Source: Kalaharituber pfeilii (Eukaryota > Ascomycota > Pezizomycetes > Pezizales > Pezizaceae). From it: a DNA stretch of 64,000 nt. Below are positions 42,850 through 52,922 of this stretch, piece by piece; the stretch's first letter is position 1; every line of letters starts with the position of its first letter. The position numbers and the translations under genes are program-made. The notes beneath the pieces are model-generated. The model was not told the DNA's origin. It saw nothing but the letters and a program-made list of their open reading frames with translations, and did not search any database. Where the stretch lies: positions 366,316-430,315 of the forward strand of contig WHUZ01000057.1 of assembly GCA_015179045.1 (NCBI GenBank), written 5' to 3'.

Positions 42850-45075
42850 ATCGACAGCTCATTGATCTATAGGCACCTGAACCTCACGCCCGCGAGATTG
42901 CTGACCCACAGGCGCATCGACTGGCGCCTGAACTGCTCATCGACTGGCCCCTAAATCTCGCGCCCGCGAGGTTGCCTGCACGAAGGCACATCGACACCTC
43001 ATCGATCTATAGGCAGCTGAACCTCGCGCCCGCGAGATTGCTGACACGCAGGCGCATTGACCGGCGCCTGAACTGCTCATCGACTGGCCCTTGAATCTCG
43101 CGCCCGCGAGGTTGCCCGCACGAAGGCACATCGACAGCTCATCGATCTATAGGCAGCTGAACCTCGCGCCCGCGAGATTGCTGACACGCAGGCGCATCAA
43201 CTGGCGCCTGAACTGCTCATCGACTGGTCCCTGAATCTCGCGCCCGCGAGGTTGCCCACACGAAGGCACATCGAGAGCTCATCGATCTATAGGCAGCTGA
43301 ACCTCGCGCCCGCGGATTGCTGACACGCAGGCACATCGACCGGCGCCTGAACTGCTCATCGACTGGCCCCTGAATCTCGCGCCCGCGAGGTTGCCTGCAC
43401 GAAGGCACATCGACAGCTCATCAATCTATAGGCACCTGAACCTCGCGCCCGCGAGATTGCTGACACACAGGTGCATCGACTGGCGCCTGAACTGTTCATC
43501 GACTGGCCCCTGAATCTCGCGCCCGCGAGGTTGCCCGCAGGAAGGCATATCGAAACCTCATCAATCTATAGGCCCCTGAATCTCGCGCCCGCGAGGTTGC
43601 CCGCACGAAGGCATATCGAAAGCTCATCAATCTATAGGCCCCTGAATCTCGCGCCCGCGAGGTTGCCCGCACGAAGGCATATCGAAAGCTCATCAATCTA
43701 TAGGCACCTGAACCTCGCGCCCGCGAGATTGCTGACACACAGGTGCATCGACTGGCGCCTGAACTGTTCATCGACTGGCCCCTGAATCTCGCGCCCGCGA
43801 GGTTGCCCGCAGGAAGGCATATCGAAACCTCATCAATCTATAGGCAGCTGAACCTCGCGCCCGCGGATTGCTGACACGCAGGCACATCGACCGGCGCCTG
43901 AACTGCTCATCGACTGGCCCCTGAATCTCGCGCCCGCGAGGTTGCCCGCACGAAGGCACATCGACAGCTCATCAATCTATAGGCACCTGAACCTCGCGCC
44001 CGCGAGATTGCTGACACGCAGGCGCATCAACTGGCGCCTGAACTGCTCATCGACTGGCCCCTGAATCTCGCGCCCGCGAGGTTGCCCGCACGAAGGCATA
44101 TCGAAAGCTCATCAATCTATAGGCACCTGAACCTCGCGCCCGCGAGATTGCTGACACGCAGGTGCATCGACTGGCGCCTGAACTGCTCATCGACTGGCCC
44201 CTGAATCTCGCGCCCGCGAGGTTGCCCGCACGAAGGCACATCGACAGCTCATCAATCTATAGGCACCTGAACCTCGCGCCCGCGAGATTGCTGACACACA
44301 GGCACATCGACTGGCGCCTGAACTGCTCATCGACTGGCCCCTGAATCTCGCGCCCGCGAGGTTGCCTGCACGAAGGCACATCGACAGCTCATCGATCTAT
44401 AGGCACCTGAACCTCGCGCCCGCGAGATTGCTGACACACAGGTGCATCGACTGGCGCCTGAACTGTTCATCGACTGGCCCCTGAATCTCGCGCCCGCGAG
44501 GTTGCCCACACGAAGGCACATCGACAGCTCATCGATCTATAGGCAGCTGAACCTCGCGCCCGCGAGATTGCTGAGACACAGGCGCATCGACTGGCGCCTG
44601 AACTGCTCATCGACTGGCCCCTGAATCTCGCGCCCGCGAGGTTGCCCGCACGAAGGCACATCGACAGCTCATCGATCTATAGGCAGCTGAGCCTCGCGCC
44701 CGCGAGATTGACACACAGGCGCATCGACTGGCGCCTGAACTACTCATTGACTGGCCCCTGAATCTCGCGCCCGCGAGGTTGCCCGCACGAAGGCACATCG
44801 ACAGCTCATCAATCTATAGGCACCTGAACCTCGCGCCCGCGAGATTGCTGACACACAGGCGCATCGACTGGCGCCTGAACTGCTCATCGACTGGCCCCTG
44901 AATCTCGCGCCCGCGAGGTTGCCCGCACGAAGGCACATCGACAGCTCATCGATCTATAGGCAGCTGAGCCTCGCGCCCGCGAGATTGCTGACACACAGGC
45001 GCATCGACTGGCGCCTGAACTACTCATTGACTGGCCCCTGAATCTCGCGCCCGCGAGATTGCTGACACGCAGGCG
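42850..45075. repeat. 140-bp GC-rich minisatellite, ~16 units, with CTCGCGCCCGCGAG palindromes
   Basis: Each 140-bp unit is two ~70-bp half-units, one with '...gaatCTCGCGCCCGCGAGgttgcccgcacgaaggcacatcgacagctc...' and the other with '...gaacCTCGCGCCCGCGAGattgctgacacgcaggcgcatcgactggc...'. Both contain the same 14-bp near-perfect palindrome. Units differ by scattered substitutions, and near 43500-43700 half-units recombined into a 70-bp periodic stretch. The serial minus-strand frames (CLRAGNLAGARF...) simply follow the period. CpG is well preserved, unlike the neighbouring transposons. Confidence 0.95.
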
Positions 45076-45470
45076 CATTGACCGGCACCTGTTCTGAACC
45101 TTGCACCCCCGAGCTTGCCCGCACGAAGGCGTATCGCCAGCTCATCGACAGGCACCTGAACCTCGCGCCCGCGAAGTTGCTGGTACGAAGCCGCATCGAC
45201 ATCCTCCTCCATCTCGCGCTCGCGAGGTTAACAGCATGGCACCCCGCGCACCCATTGGTCATCGACAGGCGCCTGAACCTCGCGAGGCTGGCAGCGCTGC
45301 ATCTCGCGCCCGCGAGGTTGCCACCGCGGCACATGGCACATCGATAGGTTTCAACCTCCCACCCACGAGCTCGCTGGCGCTCAATGCATGCAATGTCACT
45401 GTATCTGCACCTTGCGTCATCCTCCCACTCGCCAGCCCAGCATGTGGATCTGAAACCTATTAATTCCAGA
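45076..45470. repeat. Degenerate distal units of the 140-bp minisatellite
   Basis: 'ctcgcgcccgcgaggttg' and 'atcgacaggcgcctgaacctcgcg' recur irregularly to about 45370. The array decays into unique sequence. Confidence 0.75.
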
Positions 45471-46498
45471 CCGACCTCTTCTCACACAACTCTGCATGCT
45501 GGTACTTACCTCCCCTCAGCCAACTTCGCGTGCGTGAGGTCGATTATATGCATCCGTTTGTAGCCTGCACTGCCGTCTCAACTATATAGTCTCCGTAGTC
45601 ACGTGACTCACTGGCTCCCCTCTTCAGCTTTCTATCACGACCGCGCAGCCCCGCAGGATACCGCAAGGTCTATATATACTTTTCATTGCCGTATTGACCT
45701 CCACTCTGGGGTAACACAGCTTACACCCCCTTGCTCTGCTCATAGGAACTAATCTACTTTCCAACACCGTCTCCTAATTAGCATTCCGTTACTAGCTATA
45801 GCATTCCGATATGCATATATTTTGTCTTATAACCTGCCGTACATTCGTAGATCACAACTCAACTACGCAGGACCTAGCGAGTTACATGTAAGACTTCCAT
45901 AAATATGGTTATTTATCCCGAACTGTTGTTGGTAGATGTCCGCATGCACTTTCCCATACTGGTCCTCTTCGACGCTGCTCCAGACATCATGCAGATCTTG
46001 TTAATTCAAATTACTAGTATTCATATGCATTTTTATGGCACATAGGCTACAAAATCAGTTTGGAGTTGGAACGAGAACATTTGAGGTTTTGGTGACCAGC
46101 TAAGTAACAGCCGCCTATCATTTCATTCATAACCATACCATAAACTATACAAATGAAGACAACTACGCAGATAGCTTCTAGCAACAAACAGAAAAAAAGT
46201 ATACCAAGAAACGTACATTGAAATTTTAAAGGTTTAAACCATTCAGCCACCAACAGCTAACCCACGTACAAGACTACCACCACCCGAGAACCCAAGCAGA
46301 GATTCGAAGAAATAAAAAATGTAAACATAGTAAATTCAAAATCACTATAATGAAACAAATGTCATGGTAAAGTAAACCTGACATAGCACTAGTACATCAG
46401 CATATATGAAAGCAAGAAAACAAAAATGCAAGCGAAACTGTTCAATTTTGTATACAAATACCAAACCAAATCAGATCAAACCAATCCTCCAGCATCAC
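45471..46498. other. Intergenic, 3' flank of the minus-strand gene
   Basis: A TATA-like 'tctatatatacttttc' lies at ~45670, probably LTR or chance. 46040-46498 is AT-rich and would include the 3' UTR of the gene ending at 46499. No other gene seen. Confidence 0.45.
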
Positions 46499-49400
46499 TC
46501 AATCTTCCTCGCTCCCCGAATCCACCACAGTGATAGGGGCCGCATTATCTCCGGAATTATCTCCCTCCGAGTCACTCGCTCTCGGACCCAACACTGCTGC
46601 TACCGTTGTTTGGCTTGCAGGATTTTGTCGCCTTGAAGCCTGAATTTTTTGTCGTATACGCGAGAAATTTAATGAGGATTTGGTGGCTTCAGACTTCTTG
46701 GCTTGGCTTTTGCTTCCGACAACTGTAGGAGGACGGCTTGTCGGAGTGGCGTGAGTTGGAGTGGAGCAACTTGTCGGGGTTGTTGGTTTGCGTACGGTGG
46801 CCGGAATAACCTCTGAATCGGAATCTTCATTACTTTGTAGCCTTTGCCTCTTTGCCGCAGGCTCGAAATCTGGATCTCTGAAGAGATCGTCCACTTCTTC
46901 CAATCCTAGTTGACTGTTTGGTATGACGGTTGCGGCTTGTTTAGCTGAATCAGCTTTGCGGCGCAGATTTTTTCCTGTAGGAGTTTTCTTCTCCTTCATT
47001 TGTAGGGTTGCTGGGATTTCTGGACCGCGCTTCTCCTTCTCCGCACGACTCTCCTTCTCCACACGATCCTCCTTCTCCACACGATCCTCCTTCTCCGCAC
47101 GACTGTCCTCCGCACGACTCTCCATCTCCATACCACTCTCCTTCTCCGCCCTGCCATTCTCCGTCCTGCCATTTTCCTCCACGCAACAAGTGCTCCCGTG
47201 GCCAACCGACCCCAGCCCCTGGTTATCATCGGGTGCCGACCCCCCTCCGGCAGTGGTTTGAGCTTTTAGCGAGATAGACGGGGCTTCCTTATTGACCTTG
47301 CAGGAACGTGCATTGAGGGATGCTGAAGGTCCATTGCGGGGCGTTGCAGCTGTGTTGATAGGTGCCGGAGAGGAATCGGGAACCACGACGGGGCTCGCCG
47401 GGGAAATATTGGGCCTGGGGGCAGCCTTCACAGAGCTCTTCGTACGCCGGAGTAACTCCTCCGTCTTGCTTTCGATCTCGTTCTCGACCTCAATATCCCC
47501 CGAAGAGTGCTTCCCCAATCCGATTGCTGCAGGCAGGCCCTCTACTAATGTAATTGCTTCCTCTAGTGAGTCACACCCCACCGGGAAATAGCACTCTAGA
47601 TTTTGGGCATCTGTGGGTCCCTGCTCAGCCAGTTTCAGAAAGCGCTTTGTAATACCCCTAATAAACTCCGCATAAGTTGCATGGAGCTTAGTCTTAAGCT
47701 GGGTTAACTCCCGCTCTTGGGGTTTTGGCATGTTCGACTTCCACATTGTTGTCATCTGCTTGACATTTTTAGCCACCAAGCTGTCCAAAGATGCTATATC
47801 ATCATCCTGTTTGCTCGTCCTTGCTCTTTTCGGTTTGGTTTTGGGGGTGTCTGATGTCGGCAGTGATATTTGCGACTTCGGAGGAGCCGTAAGCTTGTAA
47901 ATACAATCCTGCATCATTCGTCAGATTGAATGTAGTCAATTTGAAGCGTACCGTGTTTTACCTCAAAGAACTTTGTCTCCAAATCTTTGACCGCCGGATG
48001 AACCATGGAGCCTAAGGTACTCGCTAATGCAAGCCCCAGCCGCGCCCAACCCATTAGTTGCATGAATCGTGTGCGATAGCTGCCGAATTCTGCCATGGTG
48101 GCTATATTGAGATTCTCAGAATTGAAGTCGTCAGGATAATGGGCTACGATTCGAGATATCCCATGCAGAAGTTTTTCCATTTCTTCTTCTACCTCACCCT
48201 CAGGCTCAAATTTCCCGCTGATGATGCGTGTGGTAAGAAGCTCCTGAATTATTTCCTCTGAACTGAGTTTCTTCGAGGCAGATCGTCCTTCGTCCATCGC
48301 ATTGGGTTTATACCAGCGACAAACCTGGCACATAAGAAGGCTAAGAGTCGTCCCTATAAATCGGCCTACAATCGCAAAGTCTTTAAACAGATAGATGGGG
48401 CGATCCAGTAGAGTGGTTCCCAAGAAAGTACAGCTGGCATCATAATCGGCATCCGACAATCTAACCAATAAAGTTGGATTTCTCTGACCATTGCTGGAGT
48501 AGTATAGGTCATGGACGGAGTCTTGTGAGCGCGGAATTGAAAGGGTTGCTAAAGTTTCCAGCGTGGTGGTATCTAGAGCATCGGGAGAGCCTTGTGAAAT
48601 GCCTTGTAGTAGACTGAAAGTGCTTGACAATATTCCTTCCCAAAACTAAAAAATTTAACTAGCAGTCAGCAACGAACAATTTCATCAATACTGGGTGGGG
48701 GGGGGAAATCATACCCAACGGATTCGTTTTTGTCGTAATGGGAAGTCGAAATCCTGGGCGCGGAAGGTCTCGTAATACGGAGGGTACTCTAGATACTTCG
48801 TGATTGTATCCTTCCATTCACTAGTATATGCCCGGCGAAAGCGTTCCGTCACTTTGGTGTTCAAACAGCTGTCCTTGAATTGTGAGGCTCGTGTGAGCAT
48901 GACTTCTCGCTTTCCCTGCTCGATCTGGCCTGAGAACTCCGTGATCCCAGCATCAGCATTTAGCCATTTCTTCCAAATATCGGCCTCACTGTCCGGAAGA
49001 TGCGGGTCATCGGGATTAAGACGAAGTAGCTCAAGGAGGAATTGTTCTTCTGGGCGGATTTTGGTGCTGTCTATTGCAAGTGCAGTCCAGTGGACTTTTG
49101 ATAAAAGTTGTCGCTCCAGCTCAGGTTTTGAAAGTTCTTGTGCTGACAATTCCGACCGGGTCAGAGAGTAAAGCGCGTGCAGGCGATGCATACCTATGAT
49201 TCAGTATATAAGATGAGTGTAACAAGCGGAGAAGATGGAGATAACTTAATTACCAGCTTGCACCTCCATTTTAGTTCCGGTGATAGCATAGAAGCGCTGC
49301 ACAATTAGGACATCCGGAGACATGGCACTGCGCTTAGTGATGGTAACATTTTCATGCAATGCCCATTCTTCCAACTTCTTTCCATCCACAAGTACGATAA

Positions 49401-49674
49401 TATAGTGTCGAAAATCGTCATTCAAACAGCCTTTCGTTTGGAACGTCTTGACCATTTCCGCGACATGGCTAGGTTTAATTTTGCGTTGGTGGGTTCCTGC
49501 ATTGGAGTAAAAATTTTTAGTGCTACGTCAACAATTAGCAACCTTCGGAAGAGTACACCTACCGCGTGACCATTGAAAGTCGAGGTCCTCCCACCAGACC
49601 TTTATAGGCCCAATGATCGCGTGGTCTAATTGTTGCACTGCACTCATCGCCTGAGTAGTTGCTGAAAGTCCCAT
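46499..49674 (-). CDS. Intact five-exon gene, ParB-like N-terminus, 975 residues predicted
   Basis: Exons by descending position: 49674-49563, 49496-49254, 49193-48715, 48645-47962, 47908-46499; introns 66, 60, 69 and 53 bp, all GT-AG, phases 1, 1, 0, 0. The summed coding length (2928 bp) is an exact multiple of 3 with no internal stop. Residues ~38-125 run 'RKIKPSHVAEMVKTFQ' ... 'DVLIVQRFYAITGTKMEVQAGMHRLHAL'. The closing GxHR-x2-AL resembles the ParB/sulfiredoxin-like fold. Then follow 'LLRLNPDDPHLPDSEADIW' and a W-rich helical part ending 'KRIRWFWEGIL', as I recall from uncharacterised fungal ParB-like proteins. The last 470 residues are low-complexity, with a charged repeat (RAEKEDRVEKEDRVEKE) and an NLS-like 'PAAKRQRL'. 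A nuclear role is inferred. It lies among dead transposons yet shows no C-to-T damage. Whether it is active as a nuclease or nucleotide-binding protein cannot be told. Confidence 0.75.
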
Positions 49675-51049
49675 GAGTCAGAGTGGAGAAAGTTGAGTTT
49701 GAGGGATGAGTAGGGTGAGGGGTATGAGACTAAGAGTGAGGGATGGTTCTCCACGGGACGTACGCTGACCAGGGAAATGTGTACAACGGAAGTCCCTGAA
49801 TTGCAATGCCAAGACAATTAGTCAGGTGCGTATTCTTGGCAACCACTTGCCTAAATTGGCGAGGCCCCCTGACGCAGAATTGGGTGAGTATTGTCTGTAC
49901 TGAAGCAGTGTTTGGTATTCTCATCACTACTACTTACCTAGTAGCTGTTTGTGTATTTTGATATATGAGTATTGTCGGTTAGGAATGAGACTAAGCAAGG
50001 ATTATAACGTCATCGCTCGGGAGCTTGGAGTTGCAGGAAGGATAGTCTCGGAAGCTGGGGTACATACATACATAATGTATCGATCCCTGTACTGCAACAC
50101 TTCAACCCTGGTAATGTAATGCTAGCCTGGTCGCACAACCTTAGGTAGGGCCACATTATTACCTTGACATACTCCGTACTTGTAGTCTCGACAGCACATC
50201 CTTGGACTAAACAAAATGCCAGAATAGGCAATTTTGCATGTTCGGTATCTTAGGGTTATGCAAGTCAACCAGACGATGTGAGCATATAACTGCTCTACTT
50301 AACTCTGAAAATATCTATAGGCATTAATAGTTGGTAAGAGCCAACTTAGTACTGGAGTCCTAATCTCGCGCGCGCCAGCCTCTTGGTTGGGGATATAACG
50401 TCACACTCAGCGCGTTCATGTTCGAGCCTGCATGAATCCAATACTACAGTTGTTCTCGAGAACAACACTGGTTACGAGACTAGTACTTTGTTTCAAACTT
50501 TAGGAATTTCATCCGTACATAGAGATAGTACAACGCGTATTCAAGGCACCAATTTTCTGGTATCTAGCATAACTTGGCGCGCGCGAAGTAACACATACCT
50601 CCATCATGGAACTATATAATTGGTAGAAATTCTGGTGGGAGTCTTTCAAAATACAAATCCCGTTAGCATTATGCAAATAGGTTCTTGTCGCAAGCTGGGT
50701 AGAGACTAGAAATATATATTCACACGGGTACAAGTATGTACATATGGATTTCTGCTTCCGCCAAGCAATTTAGTTTCACTAAAGTGTGAAGTACGTGCAC
50801 ACGCTTTTAGCATGTTGCACCACCGCAAGTAAGATTGACCCTAGTCTCTCCAGACCGAACCACAACAAATTTCGTAACACAAAACGAGCCCCGATAACGT
50901 GAAGGTCTCACAAGCACCCTAGTTCTCGAGTTGGAACGGAAAAACGAAGCCACATTAAGTATAGTTCACGGTCACGCTCAAACATGTACTCCGTACAAGG
51001 GGGTGTTCGTGTCGAAACATGACATCCGCCACCCGTGTTGAGCTGTCTA
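49675..51049. other. Upstream region of the ParB-like gene, no other gene seen
   Basis: Short open frames (49730-49927 minus, 50383-50619 plus) have no motifs. The first ~300 bp should hold the promoter. No TATA box is convincing. 'cgcgcgcg' words near 50372 and 50580 stand out in AT-rich surroundings. Confidence 0.45.
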
Positions 51050-51205
51050 TCAACATCCGCTACCCGTATGTTGCTGTTACTAATAGATATGTTTTTTCTA
51101 TTACTGTTACTAATGGATACGTTTCTTCCTGTTACTGTTACTAATGGATACGTTCATTCTGTTACTGTTACTAATGGATACGTTTCTTCTGACTGCTGTT
51201 TCGTC
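51050..51205. repeat. ~30-bp tandem 'gttactaatggatacgtt', 4-5 units
   Basis: 'ctgttactgttactaatggatacgtttctt' repeats with length variation. No coding meaning. Confidence 0.8.
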
Positions 51206-51420
51206 TGTTTATTGGTTGCTGTTCTGTTCTTTCATTTAACATACACATGATCTACACTCCGTTGCTATTATGTGTCTGAATCATGCAATAACGCCACAGT
51301 ACCAACTTCACGCCACAGCGCTTAGTTGCAAGCCATGCATTCCGTTACTTCCGCACCTGCCTGATATGTTACACCTGCCTGTCTAGTCATGGTTCTGCAG
51401 TCACGTCATGCAATGCTCGG
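51206..51420. other. Spacer before the duplicated segment
   Basis: Nothing recognised. The homology with 36271 onward begins at 51418-51421. Confidence 0.45.
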
Positions 51421-51469
51421 GGTGACTGGCTACTTCTACTTTTTTGCATTGCGTAGTATTGATTTTTGA

Positions 51470-51770
51470 CAAATTTTATATGGGCTTTCCAAATATGCAC
51501 AGGAATCCAATTCAACATATGCAGATTGGTCTATTTTCTGCATGCCGGAGGAGCCAATTCTGTAGTCTCGTAACCAGCCAAGCCTCGACATTTTTAACAT
51601 GTGCAAAATGGTATATTTTATACATGTGCAACGAGCCAATTGTGACGTATTTAACATGCGCCGCGACCGATGTGAGTACTATTTTACCTGGCCTTGGCAA
51701 ATGCCTTGACAGATGCATGGTAAGCCGTTTTTAACATGTGCAAAATGGTCTGTTTTATGGCCTGCCCGGC
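51470..51770. repeat. 58-bp satellite, degenerate (duplicate of 36295-36700)
   Basis: Fewer units than its partner; the TTGGCAAACTGG-type repeat is inserted at ~51680-51730. Confidence 0.75.
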
Positions 51771-51834
51771 GGTTAATGCCTTGCACAGTAATTTTTTTGT
51801 TTGTTTTTTAACATCGTCATTTAAATTGTGCGGC

Positions 51835-51909
51835 TGCAAAGGTGCGTTGCCATTGCACTGCAAAGGTGCGTTGCCATTGCACTGCAAAGGTGCGTTGCCA
51901 TTGCACTGA
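51835..51909 (+). repeat. 24-bp tandem 'tgcaaaggtgcgttgccattgcac', 3 units
   Basis: The duplicate at 36780 has only one unit, so the array expanded after the segmental duplication. Related words occur at 56890-56990 and 60820-60980. Confidence 0.85.
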
Positions 51910-51933
51910 AGAAATGGATCCGCCGCGTATGTA

Positions 51934-52251
51934 CTAGACAGAAAAATAAGTATTTGGACAGGGGATAAATGCATATTTATGCGCCATGCAGTATTCGGCA
52001 GAAACTAGCATATTTTCGTCTGGTGATAGCCATAAGACAGTCCAAATTTTGTGATAGGGTGTCCAACTTTTTTATGTAAGAAAGTATTTGGACAGCTGAC
52101 GTGATGAAATTTGGACAGCTGACATAATGAATTTGGACTTTTACACCTATTCTTTACTGCCAAGCATGCGAAAATATGCTAGTTTCTGCCAAATACCGCA
52201 TAGCGCATACTATGCATTATCCCCTGTCCAAATACTTATTTTTCGGTCTAG
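51934..52251. mobile_element. Tc1/mariner-type MITE, copy 3 (complete)
   Basis: CTAGACAGAAAAATAAG...CTTATTTTTCGGTCTAG, with TA on both sides (51932-51933, 52252-52253). It contains an internal direct repeat 'gacagctgacrtratgaa'. Confidence 0.85.
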
Positions 52252-52261
52252 TAAAATAGGG

Positions 52262-52922
52262 CACCATTAAGTGGGTTATCCTGGTGCTGAGTCATACGTG
52301 AACTGAGTCATTCCCGTCCTAGAGTTTGCTGGCTTAGGCTTCGCTTTCTCCTCTCTCATCTCCGTACTCCTTAGAAAACAACGCCGCAGCCCCATCACGA
52401 TAGCAGCCCCCTCCGCCTTCTATTCCGGCGAAACACACCTTGCAAACCCGCAAACACACAGCATCTCGCCTTCACAGCATCCCCCCTTCGCAGCAACTGC
52501 CTTCCCCTCCTAGCTCTCAGCAGCTCCTCAGGTACGCCACGCAATACCCCCTCACAGTCTCCCCCCGCAGCAAGAGCATCTCACTCAAACCTTTTTACAG
52601 AACTCCTCGTCGCGCACTGAATTTACGCGCACTGAATTTACGCGTGGTGAGTTCACGCGCCGCAGAAGAACTCATACGCCGCAGAACTCGCGCCGATTTT
52701 ACGCATGCTGAATTCCTGAGGTGTACTCACGCCTAACTTACCTACTGGCCGACTTGCCAGCCTAACACCTTCACATTTTCACTTGCTTGTTGCTTCTTCA
52801 CTTCTCCTTTCACTTTTTGCTAGACTATTCACTGTGTAAAACATTCTGTGCGTAGTGCCTGAATTTTTACTAAGTTAGAACCTTAATTATTTGTGCACAA
52901 CGCCTAATAATTTTGGTGGAAG
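52262..52922 (+). promoter_or_regulatory. 5' region of oxygenase copy 3, promoter-like
   Basis: Near-identical to 37106-37741. It begins with CT-rich sequence, then 'cgcactgaatttacgcg' repeats, and leads into ATG 52923. Inferred promoter plus 5' UTR. Confidence 0.45.

Noticed and set aside
42937..45078. Series of ~64-codon minus-strand frames starting every 140 bp
   Set aside because: They are the minisatellite unit translated repeatedly; no start context, no independent protein.
46923..47591. Plus-strand frames opposite the ParB-like gene
   Set aside because: Shadows of the minus-strand exon 5, explained by its biased charged codons.
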